Of a stretch of DNA of 23,489 nucleotides, positions 1-8,329 are shown one piece after another. How positions within the stretch are numbered: the first letter of the stretch is position 1; each line of letters starts with the position of its first letter. The position numbers were made by a program, and so were the translations under genes. The stretch comes from JAQGMO01 sp050954505 (GTDB lineage: Bacteria; Pseudomonadota; Gammaproteobacteria; Burkholderiales; Burkholderiaceae_D). Location of the stretch: NCBI GenBank assembly GCA_050954505.1, contig JBPBPY010000167.1:1-23489 (forward strand). Reading direction: 5' to 3'. The notes beneath the pieces are model-generated. The model made no database searches. It was not told the origin of the DNA and saw nothing but the letters and a program-made list of their open reading frames with translations.

Positions 1-219
1 AAAGCAAATAAAGATGCCTCACAAAAATTATCTTAAATAAAACGCCGGAATCCGATGTTGGTTTTGCTATTTTCGATAAACTCGCGACTAATTTTGTAAT
101 ATATTGTGAAATAGTAATGAACTTTTCACTAAGATAGTTGATACTTGGTAGATTAATTCGCTGTCAACACTTTGCATCCAAGGGGTTCCCTTTAACAATT
201 CTTCTAAACGGACAGCAAT
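1..219 (+). promoter_or_regulatory. A+T-rich leader of the response regulator gene
   Basis: This stretch is clearly more A+T-rich than the following genes and has no convincing reading frame. It probably carries the promoter of the response regulator gene at 220. A short inverted repeat, GTGAAA at 106-111 and TTTCAC at 124-129, lies inside it and could be an operator. No -35/-10 pair stands out clearly. The start codon at 220 is preceded only by a weak GGACAG ribosome site. Confidence 0.35.
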
Positions 220-909
220 ATGAGAATAGCCGTGCTCGATAATGACCGTAGCCAGACCGAACTTGTTTGCCAGGTATTAACGTCTGCCGGTCACTCATGC
301 CATCCATTCGACAACGCCAAGGATATGCTGGGTCAGCTGCGAAGGGAGAGTTATGGCATGCTCATCATTCATTGGCAGACCGCCGACATGAGTGGTTCCG
401 AGGTGCTGCGCTGGTCGCGCGAACGGCTGCCGCCAAACCTGCCGGTCCTGTTCATTACCGGTCGTTCCGGTAAAGATGACATCGTCGCCGGCCTGGCCGC
501 CGGCGCCGATGATTACATGATCAAACCGCTGCGGCGCGGCGAACTGGTGGCGCGTGTCCAGGCCCTGCTCCGGCGCGCCTACCCGACCCAGAATGCAGTC
601 GAGCAAATCAAGTTCGGCAACTACATTTTCGAATCGCGCACCGGCAGGCTGTCCGTCAACGGCGCGCCCGTCGAGCTGACGCAGAAGGAATTCGATCTGG
701 CGCTGCTGTTCTTCCGCAACATCGGCCGGCCGCTGTCGCGCGCCTACATCCTTGAAGCGGTATGGGCCCGCGATGTGGAAATTCCTTCGCGCACCATGGA
801 TACCCATGTCTCGCGCGTGCGCAGCAAACTGAACCTGCGCCCGGAATACGGTTTCCGGCTGGCGCCGGTATACAGTTATGGTTATCGCCTGGAACAGATG
901 TCTTCGTGA
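220..909 (+). CDS. OmpR/PhoB-type response regulator with degenerate receiver
   Basis: This 229-residue protein has a receiver domain (about 1-118) followed by a winged-helix DNA-binding domain of the OmpR/PhoB type (about 128-227), so it should be a cytoplasmic transcription regulator. The receiver keeps Thr80 and Lys102 (IKP), the usual switch residues. The position of the phosphoacceptor Asp, at the end of strand beta3 before W..xDMSG, is His51 (LIIHWQ). The first acidic cluster reads LDND, so the second acidic position appears to be Asn8. Family knowledge says such a receiver cannot be phosphorylated in the normal way, which suggests phosphorylation-independent action or control by a ligand or protein partner. 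No histidine kinase gene is adjacent. hemA follows after 81 bases with its own -10-like box, so the two may be separate units. The targets cannot be read from the sequence. Confidence 0.92.
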   Translation: MRIAVLDNDRSQTELVCQVLTSAGHSCHPFDNAKDMLGQLRRESYGMLIIHWQTADMSGSEVLRWSRERLPPNLPVLFITGRSGKDDIVAGLAAGADDYMIKPLRRGELVARVQALLRRAYPTQNAVEQIKFGNYIFESRTGRLSVNGAPVELTQKEFDLALLFFRNIGRPLSRAYILEAVWARDVEIPSRTMDTHVSRVRSKLNLRPEYGFRLAPVYSYGYRLEQMSS

Positions 910-933
910 GCCAGGGACGCGGGTGCAACCGGC

Positions 934-939
934 TATAAT
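934..939 (+). promoter_or_regulatory. Probable -10 element of the hemA promoter
   Basis: A perfect TATAAT lies 51 bases upstream of the hemA ATG, between the end of the response regulator and hemA. The matching -35 region is weak (around CCAGGG). If used, transcription would start near 946 and give a leader of about 45 nucleotides. Confidence 0.5.
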
Positions 940-990
940 ACGGCCATCGTCACGCTTCGAATAACCGCTTGACACCCAAGCGCCCCTGCA

Positions 991-2307
991 ATGCACCTGT
1001 ACGCCGTCGGCCTCAACCACACCACCGCACCGCTCGCCCTGCGCGAAAAGGTGGCGTTTGCGCCTGACCAGATCGGCGCTGCCGTGGCGTCGGCACGAGC
1101 CTGGTTCGGACGCGAGGCAAGCCATCAAGCCGGCGGCCAGGACAGGCATTTCGAAGGCCTCGACGAGGCGGCAATCCTGTCAACCTGCAATCGCACCGAA
1201 CTGTATTCGGCCAGCCAGCTGGCCGCTGGTGCCAGCGCCGCCATCGACAGCACCGGCCATTTCCTGGCGGCTTACCACAAGCTGCCCTATGCCGAGTTGC
1301 GCCCCTACCTGTACTCGCTCCCCGAAGACGGCGCCGTGCGCCATGCCTTCCGGGTTGCCTCGGGACTGGATTCGATGGTCCTGGGCGAGCCCCAGATCCT
1401 GGGCCAGATGAAGGATGCCGTGCGCCAGGCCGATGCGGCTGGTGGCCTGGGCACCTATCTGCACCAGATGTTCCAGCGCACCTTTGCCGTGGCCAAGGAG
1501 GTACGCAGCAATACCGCCATCGGCGCCCACAGCGTCTCGATGGCCGCCGCCGCGGTCCGGCTGTCCGAACGCATTTTTGACAGCGTGGCCAACCAGCATG
1601 TGCTGTTCATCGGTGCCGGTGAAATGATCGAGCTGTGTGCCACCCATTTTGCCGCCCACCACCCGAAGTCGCTGACGATTGCCAACCGCACGCTGGAACG
1701 TGGCGAAGTGCTGGCGCAGCGCTTCAATGGCAGCGCCATCCGCCTGGCCGAACTGCCGGCGCAGCTGGCAAAATTCGATATCATCGTCTCCTGCACCGCG
1801 TCGTCACTGCCCATCATCGGCCTTGGCCTGGTGGAACGCGCGGTCAAGGCACGCCGTCACAAGCCGATGTTCATGGTCGACCTGGCGGTGCCTCGCGATA
1901 TCGAGAGCGAAGTCGCCCGCCTCGACGACGTCTTCCTGTATACCGTCGACGATCTCGGCGCCGCGGTGCAGACCGGCATGGAAGGCCGTCAGGCCGCAGT
2001 GGTGCAGGCTGAAGCAATCATTGAAACGCGCGTCAAGTCATTCATGCACTGGATGGATAGCCGTGCCGTGGTGCCCCTGATCCGCGATTTGCAGGAAACC
2101 AGTGAGGCGTTGCGCATGGGCGAACTCGATCGTGCGCGCAGGATGCTGGCACGTGGTGACGATGTCGACGCAGTGCTCGAAGCGCTGTCGAAAGGCTTGA
2201 CGGCAAAATTCCTCCACGGTCCGCAGCAGGCACTGCATTCAGCCCAGGGCGACGAGCGCGCGCGTCTGGCGACGCTGCTGCCGCAGCTGTTTCGCACGCG
2301 CCGTTAG
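991..2307 (+). CDS. hemA: Glutamyl-tRNA reductase
   Basis: HemA reduces glutamyl-tRNA(Glu) to glutamate-1-semialdehyde with NADPH, the first committed step of C5-pathway tetrapyrrole (heme) synthesis in the cytoplasm. The 438-residue protein has the typical start MHLYAVGLNHTTAP. It carries the CNRTE motif with the catalytic Cys at about residue 66, the GEPQILGQMK motif, an NADPH-binding GAGEMIEL segment near residue 210 and the C-terminal dimerisation helices. The catalytic Cys lies somewhat later than in many homologues because of an extra Gln/His-rich stretch (about residues 36-55). The ATG has no good Shine-Dalgarno, but the N-terminus matches the family. prfA follows after 234 bases. This neighbourhood is typical of Burkholderiales. 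Confidence 0.98.
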   Translation: MHLYAVGLNHTTAPLALREKVAFAPDQIGAAVASARAWFGREASHQAGGQDRHFEGLDEAAILSTCNRTELYSASQLAAGASAAIDSTGHFLAAYHKLPYAELRPYLYSLPEDGAVRHAFRVASGLDSMVLGEPQILGQMKDAVRQADAAGGLGTYLHQMFQRTFAVAKEVRSNTAIGAHSVSMAAAAVRLSERIFDSVANQHVLFIGAGEMIELCATHFAAHHPKSLTIANRTLERGEVLAQRFNGSAIRLAELPAQLAKFDIIVSCTASSLPIIGLGLVERAVKARRHKPMFMVDLAVPRDIESEVARLDDVFLYTVDDLGAAVQTGMEGRQAAVVQAEAIIETRVKSFMHWMDSRAVVPLIRDLQETSEALRMGELDRARRMLARGDDVDAVLEALSKGLTAKFLHGPQQALHSAQGDERARLATLLPQLFRTRR

Positions 2308-2541
2308 CGCCGCTGTCCTCTCTGGCAAAGCCGGTGCGTGCCGGGCGGCCCAACGGACCAGCCAGATGCCGCGCCGCAATCCTTGCGGTTTGCCTTGGTT
2401 TCGTTTTGCCCTCAATGAACCCGGGCGGCACGCGAAAAGGACAGTGGCAGCAGCCACCCCGACGCTGCAGACAATCCGGCCGCTGAACACGGCGTCGCCA
2501 CCACCCACCGTTACAATCGACCAAAGCAGACAAGCCAGAAC
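2308..2541 (+). promoter_or_regulatory. hemA-prfA intergenic region
   Basis: This gap of 234 bases holds no convincing gene. A TACAAT box at 2512-2517, 24 bases upstream of the prfA start, could be a -10 element for prfA, but no matching -35 box is evident. No clear terminator follows hemA, so readthrough from hemA into prfA is possible. Confidence 0.3.
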
Positions 2542-3624
2542 ATGAAGCCCTCGATGCTCGCAAAACTCGACCAGCTCGCCAACCGGCTGGAAGAAATCAA
2601 CAACCTGCTAATGCAGGAGGATGTCACCAGCAACATGGACAGCTACCGCAAGCTCACGCGTGAAAATGCCGAGCTCGGCCCGCTGGTGGGCTTGTATGGC
2701 GAGTACACCCGCGCCGCCGGGGACGTCAGTGCCGCCCAGGAGATGCTGGCCGATCCCGAGATGAAGGAGTTTGCCCAGGACGAAATCGAGGATGCGCGCC
2801 TGCGCATGGTGCAGCTCGAAGCCGACCTGCAAAAGCTGCTGCTGCCGAAAGACCCGAATGACGAGCGCAACATTTTTCTTGAAATCCGCGCAGGAACCGG
2901 CGGCGATGAATCGGCCTTGTTTGCCGGCGACCTGCTGCGCATGTACAGCCGTTATGCCGAGCGCAATCGCTGGCAGGTGGAAATCGTTTCGGCTTCGCAC
3001 TCGGAAGTCGGCGGCTACAAGGAAGTCATCGTCCGCCTGGTCGGCTTTGGCGCCTATTCGAAATTGAAATTCGAATCGGGCGGCCATCGTGTGCAGCGGG
3101 TGCCGGCGACCGAAACCCAGGGCCGCATCCACACCTCGGCCTGCACGGTGGCAATCATGCCCGAGGCCGATGAAGTCAGCGACGTGGCAATCAATCCGTC
3201 CGAACTGCGTATCGATACCTATCGCGCTTCGGGTGCCGGTGGCCAGCACATCAACAAGACCGATTCGGCCGTGCGCATCACCCACATCCCTACCGGCATC
3301 GTGGTCGAATGCCAGGACGACCGCAGCCAGCACAAGAACAAGGCGTCGGCCTTGAAGGTGCTGGCCGCACGCATCAAGGATGTCCAGCTGCGTGAGCAGC
3401 AGTCGAAGGAAGCAGCCACGCGCAAATCCCTGATCGGCTCGGGTGACCGCAGCGAGCGCATCCGCACCTACAACTTCCCCCAGGGCCGCATGACCGATCA
3501 CCGCATCAACCTGACGCTCTACAAGCTTGATTTCATCATGGATGGCGACCTGGATGAACTGACCGGCGCGCTGGTCGCCGAACACCAGGCGGAGCTGCTG
3601 GCAGAATTGGGCGACGACCTCTAG
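2542..3624 (+). CDS. prfA: Peptide chain release factor 1 (RF1)
   Basis: RF1 recognises UAA and UAG in the ribosomal A site and triggers hydrolysis of the finished peptidyl-tRNA. The 360-residue length is that of the family. The stop-codon reading motif P-A-T is at residues 188-190, which marks RF1 and not RF2 (SPF). The universal GGQ motif is at residues 233-235 in the context GAGGQHINKTDSAVR. The N-terminal part (about 1-100) is the helical domain 1. PrmC, encoded two genes downstream, methylates the Gln of this GGQ. The ribosome site before ATG 2542 is weak. An internal Met at residue 5 is an alternative start but would remove little. Confidence 0.98.
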   Translation: MKPSMLAKLDQLANRLEEINNLLMQEDVTSNMDSYRKLTRENAELGPLVGLYGEYTRAAGDVSAAQEMLADPEMKEFAQDEIEDARLRMVQLEADLQKLLLPKDPNDERNIFLEIRAGTGGDESALFAGDLLRMYSRYAERNRWQVEIVSASHSEVGGYKEVIVRLVGFGAYSKLKFESGGHRVQRVPATETQGRIHTSACTVAIMPEADEVSDVAINPSELRIDTYRASGAGGQHINKTDSAVRITHIPTGIVVECQDDRSQHKNKASALKVLAARIKDVQLREQQSKEAATRKSLIGSGDRSERIRTYNFPQGRMTDHRINLTLYKLDFIMDGDLDELTGALVAEHQAELLAELGDDL

Positions 3625-3683
3625 GCGCAATGCCGCCCTCGGCCATGCCGGGCCAGGGCCGACGGCAAGCAAAATCGCATGCT

Positions 3684-3717
3684 GCCGGACAAGCAACAGT
3701 CAGCCGGCCATTTTTTT
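3684..3717 (+). terminator. Possible rho-independent terminator after prfA
   Basis: A short stem GCCGG (3684-3688) pairs with CCGGC (3704-3708) and is followed two bases later by seven T residues (3711-3717). The stem is only five pairs with a loop of about 15 bases, so it may be a weak or partial terminator between prfA and dsbB. Confidence 0.4.
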
Positions 3718-3837
3718 GCTATCGTCTGCCTGCAGGGTTGTTTGCCAGCCTGCCACGATGTTTGATTGCTGGTTCATTCGCCGAATTCAATGCTGATTCC
3801 ATTTCCTGTTCCATTCCTGATCCACTACCCTGAAAAA

Positions 3838-4314
3838 ATGAAATCATCCAAACCGCTGCTGCTCGCCGTTGCGTTCATTTGCCTGGCCCTGCTGGGCGTG
3901 GCCCTGTACCTGCAGCATGTCATGAAGATGGCACCCTGCCCGCTATGCGTATTGCAGCGTTATGCCTTTGCCGGCATGGCACTGGTCTGCCTGGTCTTCG
4001 CCCTGCTGCCGCGCGCATCGGCACGCAAGGGTGCGGGCATAGCCATGGTGGCGGCATTGCTGGGAGCGGCAGTGGCGTGTTGGCACTTGTACATCAAGGC
4101 ACATCCCGAAGTTTCCTGTGGCATTGATCCGATGGAAACCGCCTTGAACCAGATCCCGAGCGCCAATCTGATGCCGTTCCTGTTCAAGGCTGACGGTTTC
4201 TGTACAACCGAATATGCGCCGATTTTCGGGCTGTCGATTCCGCAATGGGCGCTGGCCTGGTTTGTCATCATGCTGCTGCTTCTGGGGCGCATCGCCTTCA
4301 AGCGCCGCAACTGA
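3838..4314 (+). CDS. dsbB: Disulfide bond formation protein DsbB
   Basis: DsbB is an inner-membrane quinone reductase that reoxidises periplasmic DsbA and so drives disulfide formation. The 158-residue protein has four predicted membrane helices (about 7-25, 43-57, 67-86 and 135-153). Both catalytic cysteine pairs are present: Cys34-x-x-Cys37 in the first periplasmic loop (APCPLC) and Cys94 plus Cys122 in the second. Arg41, matching the quinone-site Arg of E. coli DsbB, follows the first pair. I chose ATG 3838 because the helix-1 start MKSSKPLLL fits the family. An upstream in-frame ATG at 3790 and an alternative start at 3766 would add a non-conserved extension. The gene sits between prfA and prmC, where many relatives have no gene. 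No dsbA is visible in the window. Confidence 0.95.
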   Translation: MKSSKPLLLAVAFICLALLGVALYLQHVMKMAPCPLCVLQRYAFAGMALVCLVFALLPRASARKGAGIAMVAALLGAAVACWHLYIKAHPEVSCGIDPMETALNQIPSANLMPFLFKADGFCTTEYAPIFGLSIPQWALAWFVIMLLLLGRIAFKRRN

Positions 4315-4412
4315 GACATGCTCGTGCCGCATGTCTTTTCACCCGTACTGCCACTTGCGGTGTTTTGCGCGCAAGAGGATGGCGTGCGCCCAACCGGCAA
4401 GGGGACACCAGC

Positions 4413-5282
4413 ATGAGCACCGAGCCGGCTGCCAGGAACGCCGCTGAGCGGGCGCCGGCGCTGGTCGACGCCGGCATGACCATCGCCGTTGCCCTGGCCA
4501 AGGTCTCGCCCGGGTTGCCACCACTTGAGGCGCGCATTTTGATGGGACATGCGCTGGCAATGTCGAAGGTGCAGCTGATCACGCGCGACCACCTGGTGCT
4601 CGACGCCGGCCAGGCCGCGTTGATCAATGACCTGTTCAAGCGCCGCATGGCTGGCGAGCCTGTGGCCTACCTGACCGGTGAACGGGAATTCTTCGGCCTG
4701 TCATTCGAAGTCGGCCCGGATGTGTTGATCCCGCGTCCGGAGACCGAATTGCTGGTTGAACTGGCCATCGAGCGTCTGCCCGCCGGCGCCAGCGCGCTCG
4801 ACCTGGGCACTGGTTCCGGCGCCATTGCCATCACCATGGCCCGGGCCCGGCCGGATGCACGCATCGAGGCCATCGATGTCAGCGCCGCAGCACTGGCGCT
4901 GGCACGTCGCAATGCCAGGCGCCATGAAGTGGCAGTCAATTTTGTGCAAAGCAACTGGTACCAGGCTGTCGAGGGCCGCCGCTTCGATCTGCTGGTATCG
5001 AACCCGCCCTACATCGTTGCCGGCGACCGCCACCTGCGTGAAGGCGATCTGCGCTTCGAACCCGTCGATGCATTGACCGACCATGCCGATGGTCTTTCGG
5101 CGCTGCGCATCCTGGCTGCCGGTGCATCCCGCCATTTGCACAGCGGCGGCTGGCTGTTGATGGAACATGGCTTCGACCAGGCGGGCGCCGTACGCACATT
5201 GCTGAGTTCGTACGGCATGCAGGACGTCCAGAGCTGGTACGACCTGGCCGGCATTGCCCGGGTCAGCGGCGGCCGCTTGTAG
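4413..5282 (+). CDS. prmC: Peptide chain release factor N5-glutamine methyltransferase
   Basis: PrmC transfers a methyl group from S-adenosylmethionine to the Gln of the GGQ motif of release factors, which raises termination efficiency. The 289-residue protein has the N-terminal helical domain with GEPVAYLTG, then LIPRPETE, the SAM-binding DLGTGSGAIAI segment (about residue 130) and the catalytic NPPY motif at residues 197-200. The ATG at 4413 is preceded by AAGGGG at a proper distance (4399-4404), which decides this start over a long upstream open stretch. The gene lies about 100 bases after dsbB, on the same strand as its substrate gene prfA. Confidence 0.97.
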   Translation: MSTEPAARNAAERAPALVDAGMTIAVALAKVSPGLPPLEARILMGHALAMSKVQLITRDHLVLDAGQAALINDLFKRRMAGEPVAYLTGEREFFGLSFEVGPDVLIPRPETELLVELAIERLPAGASALDLGTGSGAIAITMARARPDARIEAIDVSAAALALARRNARRHEVAVNFVQSNWYQAVEGRRFDLLVSNPPYIVAGDRHLREGDLRFEPVDALTDHADGLSALRILAAGASRHLHSGGWLLMEHGFDQAGAVRTLLSSYGMQDVQSWYDLAGIARVSGGRL

Positions 5283-5345
5283 GGGCGGTCAAGGTTTTCG
5301 TTGCGCTCGATCATCCATGGTCGTGGCGCCATAATTTGCGTATCA

Positions 5346-5403
5346 TCCAACGCTTGTTTTCCAACGCTTGTTTCCTATTTTCAGATTTCAGATCCCGGAT
5401 CCC
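5346..5403 (+). repeat. Stacked short tandem duplications abutting the tex start codon
   Basis: Three tandem duplications lie almost end to end. TCCAACGCTTGTTT is repeated twice at 5346-5373, TTTCAGA twice at 5379-5392, and GATCCCG then GATCCC at 5391-5403. The last unit touches the ATG of tex at 5404. Unit sizes are 14, 7 and 7 bases. No recognisable Shine-Dalgarno remains in this leader. Confidence 0.85.
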
Positions 5404-7752
5404 ATGCTGCCATCCATTGAACAACGCCTTGCCCTGGAACTTGCCTGCAAGCCGGCCCAGGTTGCCGCCGCCATTGCCCTGCTCGATGAAGGCGCAACCG
5501 TGCCCTTCATTTCGCGCTATCGCAAGGAAGCCACCGGCGGACTCGACGACACCCAGTTGCGCCTGCTGGAAGAGCGCCTGCGCTACTTGCGTGAACTGGA
5601 GGACCGCCGCAGCGCCATCGTCGCCTCGATCGAAGAACAGGGCAAGATGACGCCAGCGCTGCTCGAAGCGGTGATCCATGCCGAAGACAAGACCCGGCTG
5701 GAAGACCTGTACCTGCCCTTCAAGCAAAAGCGCCGTACCAAGGCGCAGATCGCTGTGGAAGCAGGCCTCGCGCCACTGGCCGAAGCGCTGCTGGCCGATC
5801 CGACGCTGGACCCTGAACAGCAGGCCGCAGCCTATCTGAAAGCCGAGTTCGAAACACCGAATGGGAAGAACCCCGGCGTGGCAGATACCAAGGCTGCGCT
5901 TGACGGCGCGCGCCAGATCCTCATGGAACGGTTTGCCGAAGATGCCGGTCTGCTGCAATCGCTGCGCGACTATTTGACCGAGCACGGCGTGGTGGAGTCG
6001 AAAATGATCGAAGGCAAGCTCGAAGCCGGCGAAAAATTTTCCGACTATTTCGACTATTCGGAAACCCTGGGCACGATTCCCTCGCACCGCGCACTGGCGC
6101 TGTTCCGCGGCCGCCGCGAAGAAATGCTCAACGTCGTGCTGCGTCTGGACAGCGAGGAAGAAAAGCCGAAATGGGATGCGCCGCACAACCCTTGTGAAGG
6201 CCGCATCGCCGCACGCTTCGGTATTTCCAACAAGGGCCGGGCGGCCGACAAGTGGCTGGCCGATACGGTGCGCTGGACCTGGCGCGTGAAAATGTTCATG
6301 CACCTGGAAACCGAGCTCATGGGCAAGCTGCGCGAACAGGCCGAGGTCGACGCCATCAATGTCTTCGCCCTCAACCTGAAAGCGCTTTTGCTGGCCGCGC
6401 CCGCTGGTCCGCGCGCCACCATGGGACTGGACCCCGGTTTGCGCACCGGCGTCAAGGTGGCAGTGGTTGACGCCACCGGCAAGGTGGTGGCCACCACGGC
6501 CATCTTCCCGCACCAGCCGCGCAATGACTGGGATGGTTCGCTGCGGGCGCTCGCACAGCTGGCCGAGCAGCACAAGGTTTCGCTGATCTCGATCGGCAAC
6601 GGCACGGCCTCGCGTGAAACCGACAAACTGGCAGCCGACCTGATCAAGCTGCGCCCGGAACTCAAGCTGACCAAGATCGTCGTCTCCGAAGCCGGTGCTT
6701 CGGTGTATTCCGCGTCCGAATTTGCCTCGCGTGAATTGCCTGAACTCGATGTCACGCTGCGCGGCGCGGTCTCGATTGCACGCCGTCTGCAAGACCCGCT
6801 GGCCGAGCTGGTGAAGATCGATCCAAAATCGATCGGCGTGGGCCAGTACCAGCATGACGTTGGCCAGACCCAGCTGGCGCGCTCGCTCGACGCCGTCGTC
6901 GAAGATTGCGTCAATGCCGTCGGCGTCGATGTCAACACGGCTTCCGCACCCTTGCTGGCGCGCGTCTCCGGACTCAACGCCAGCGTGGCGCAGAGCATTG
7001 TCACTTATCGGGATGCGAAGGGCATGTTCACCTCGCGCGCGGCCCTGAAGTCGGTGCCACGGCTGGGTGATAAAACCTTCGAACAGGCAGCCGGATTCCT
7101 GCGCGTGATGGCCAGCGACAATCCGCTCGACGCCTCGGCGGTGCATCCGGAATCGTATCCGCTGGTGGAAAAAATCCTCGCCGACATCCGCAAGGATGTC
7201 AAAGCCGTCATCGGCGACACCAGCCTGCTGAAGTCCCTCAATGCGGCGAAGTATGCCGACGAACGGTTTGGTGTACCGACGATTACCGACATCCTGCGCG
7301 AGTTGGAAAAACCGGGCCGCGACCCGCGGCCGGAATTCACCACGGCCACCTTCAAGGATGGCGTGGAAGAAATCCGCGACCTGCGTCCCGACATGATCCT
7401 CGAAGGCGTGGTCACCAACGTTGCCGCATTTGGCGCCTTTGTCGACATTGGCGTGCACCAGGATGGCCTGGTACATATTTCCGCGCTGTCGAATACCTTC
7501 GTCAAGGACCCGCACACCGTGGTCAAGGCCGGACAGGTGGTCAAGGTCAAGGTGCTGGAAGTCGATGAAAAACGCAAGCGCATTGCCTTGACCATGCGCC
7601 TGAGCGATGCGGCACCGGTCCCTGGCACCAAGCCGGCCCAGCGCAGCGACCGCAACGATGCGCAGCGCCTGTCGCAGCATCAGAACGCCCAGTCGCGCGA
7701 ACAGCAGCGCCAGCCGCAGGGCAGCAGTGCAATGGCGGATGCGTTTGCCTAA
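5404..7752 (+). CDS. tex: RNA-binding transcription accessory protein Tex
   Basis: Tex is a conserved cytoplasmic nucleic-acid-binding protein linked to transcription and transcript turnover. The 782-residue protein has the Tex N-terminal helical region starting LPSIEQRLALEL. It is followed by a YqgF/RNase-H-like domain beginning near residue 340 (MGLDPGLRTG), a helix-hairpin-helix region (about 500-570) and an S1 RNA-binding domain (about 660-735, including VTNVAAFGAFVDIGVHQDGLVHIS). It ends in a Gln/Ser-rich tail of about 45 residues. ATG 5404 fits the family. An in-frame start at 5368 would add 12 residues and has no better ribosome site. The gene stands between prmC and grxD on the same strand. 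The opposite strand is open for more than 2 kb here, which I read as a codon-bias shadow. Confidence 0.97.
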   Translation: MLPSIEQRLALELACKPAQVAAAIALLDEGATVPFISRYRKEATGGLDDTQLRLLEERLRYLRELEDRRSAIVASIEEQGKMTPALLEAVIHAEDKTRLEDLYLPFKQKRRTKAQIAVEAGLAPLAEALLADPTLDPEQQAAAYLKAEFETPNGKNPGVADTKAALDGARQILMERFAEDAGLLQSLRDYLTEHGVVESKMIEGKLEAGEKFSDYFDYSETLGTIPSHRALALFRGRREEMLNVVLRLDSEEEKPKWDAPHNPCEGRIAARFGISNKGRAADKWLADTVRWTWRVKMFMHLETELMGKLREQAEVDAINVFALNLKALLLAAPAGPRATMGLDPGLRTGVKVAVVDATGKVVATTAIFPHQPRNDWDGSLRALAQLAEQHKVSLISIGNGTASRETDKLAADLIKLRPELKLTKIVVSEAGASVYSASEFASRELPELDVTLRGAVSIARRLQDPLAELVKIDPKSIGVGQYQHDVGQTQLARSLDAVVEDCVNAVGVDVNTASAPLLARVSGLNASVAQSIVTYRDAKGMFTSRAALKSVPRLGDKTFEQAAGFLRVMASDNPLDASAVHPESYPLVEKILADIRKDVKAVIGDTSLLKSLNAAKYADERFGVPTITDILRELEKPGRDPRPEFTTATFKDGVEEIRDLRPDMILEGVVTNVAAFGAFVDIGVHQDGLVHISALSNTFVKDPHTVVKAGQVVKVKVLEVDEKRKRIALTMRLSDAAPVPGTKPAQRSDRNDAQRLSQHQNAQSREQQRQPQGSSAMADAFA

Positions 7753-7819
7753 TTGCGCGGCTGATCCAGTGTCCATCCAGCCTGCTGCGCGTGGCACAGC
7801 AGGACTGATGGGATTTTCC

Positions 7820-7825
7820 TATAAT
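7820..7825 (+). promoter_or_regulatory. Probable -10 element for grxD
   Basis: A perfect TATAAT is placed 27 bases upstream of the grxD ATG, in the 100-base gap after tex. The -35 region at 17 bases' distance is poor. If used, the leader would be about 20 nucleotides. Confidence 0.4.
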
Positions 7826-7852
7826 GAAGCTATTCAATTAAGCGAGGTTGCC

Positions 7853-8164
7853 ATGAGCGATGTACAGAACTGGATCAAAGAAACCGTGACCACCAATCCG
7901 GTGGTGTTGTTCATGAAGGGCACGGCGCAGTTTCCGCAATGCGGTTTTTCAGGCAAGGCAATCCAGCTGCTCAAGTCCAGCGGTGTGGCAGATCTGGTCA
8001 CCATCAACGTGCTGGAAGATCCCGAGGTACGCCAGGGCATCAAGGATTATTCCAACTGGCCAACGGTGCCACAGCTGTACGTGAACGGCGAATTTGTCGG
8101 CGGTTCGGACATCATGAATGAAATGTTTGCTTCCGGTGAGTTGCAAAGCCTGCTCAAGGCCTGA
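7853..8164 (+). CDS. grxD: Monothiol glutaredoxin, Grx4 family
   Basis: GrxD-type monothiol glutaredoxins bind or transfer [2Fe-2S] clusters with glutathione and act in Fe-S protein maturation in the cytoplasm. The 103-residue protein has the signature CGFS at residues 30-33 (FPQCGFSGKA), the glutathione-site segment WPTVPQLYVNGEFVGGSDI and the usual family length. ATG 7853 is supported by a GCGAGG ribosome site just upstream and by the family start MSDVQ. Its place at the end of the hemA-prfA-prmC block is typical of Burkholderiales. The gene may be transcribed alone from the TATAAT box at 7820. Confidence 0.97.
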   Translation: MSDVQNWIKETVTTNPVVLFMKGTAQFPQCGFSGKAIQLLKSSGVADLVTINVLEDPEVRQGIKDYSNWPTVPQLYVNGEFVGGSDIMNEMFASGELQSLLKA

Positions 8165-8329
8165 AGCATAGCCTGGCTGCAGTTCGCGCACGGCACCACG
8201 GGCGTGATGTCGACTCGGTAAACCGTTGGTGTGTTGACCTCTTGGGCGACACACATCAAGCTGTTGTGGAATTAGTTCCATGAAAACAATGTTTCTTTAG
8301 ACATTTTTATTTCACAGGAGTATCATTGT

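Noticed and set aside
5311..7797. Open frame of 828 codons on the minus strand opposite tex
   Set aside because: tex has full family domains on the plus strand. The antisense frame has no recognisable domain or ribosome site and is the expected shadow of strong codon bias in GC-rich DNA.
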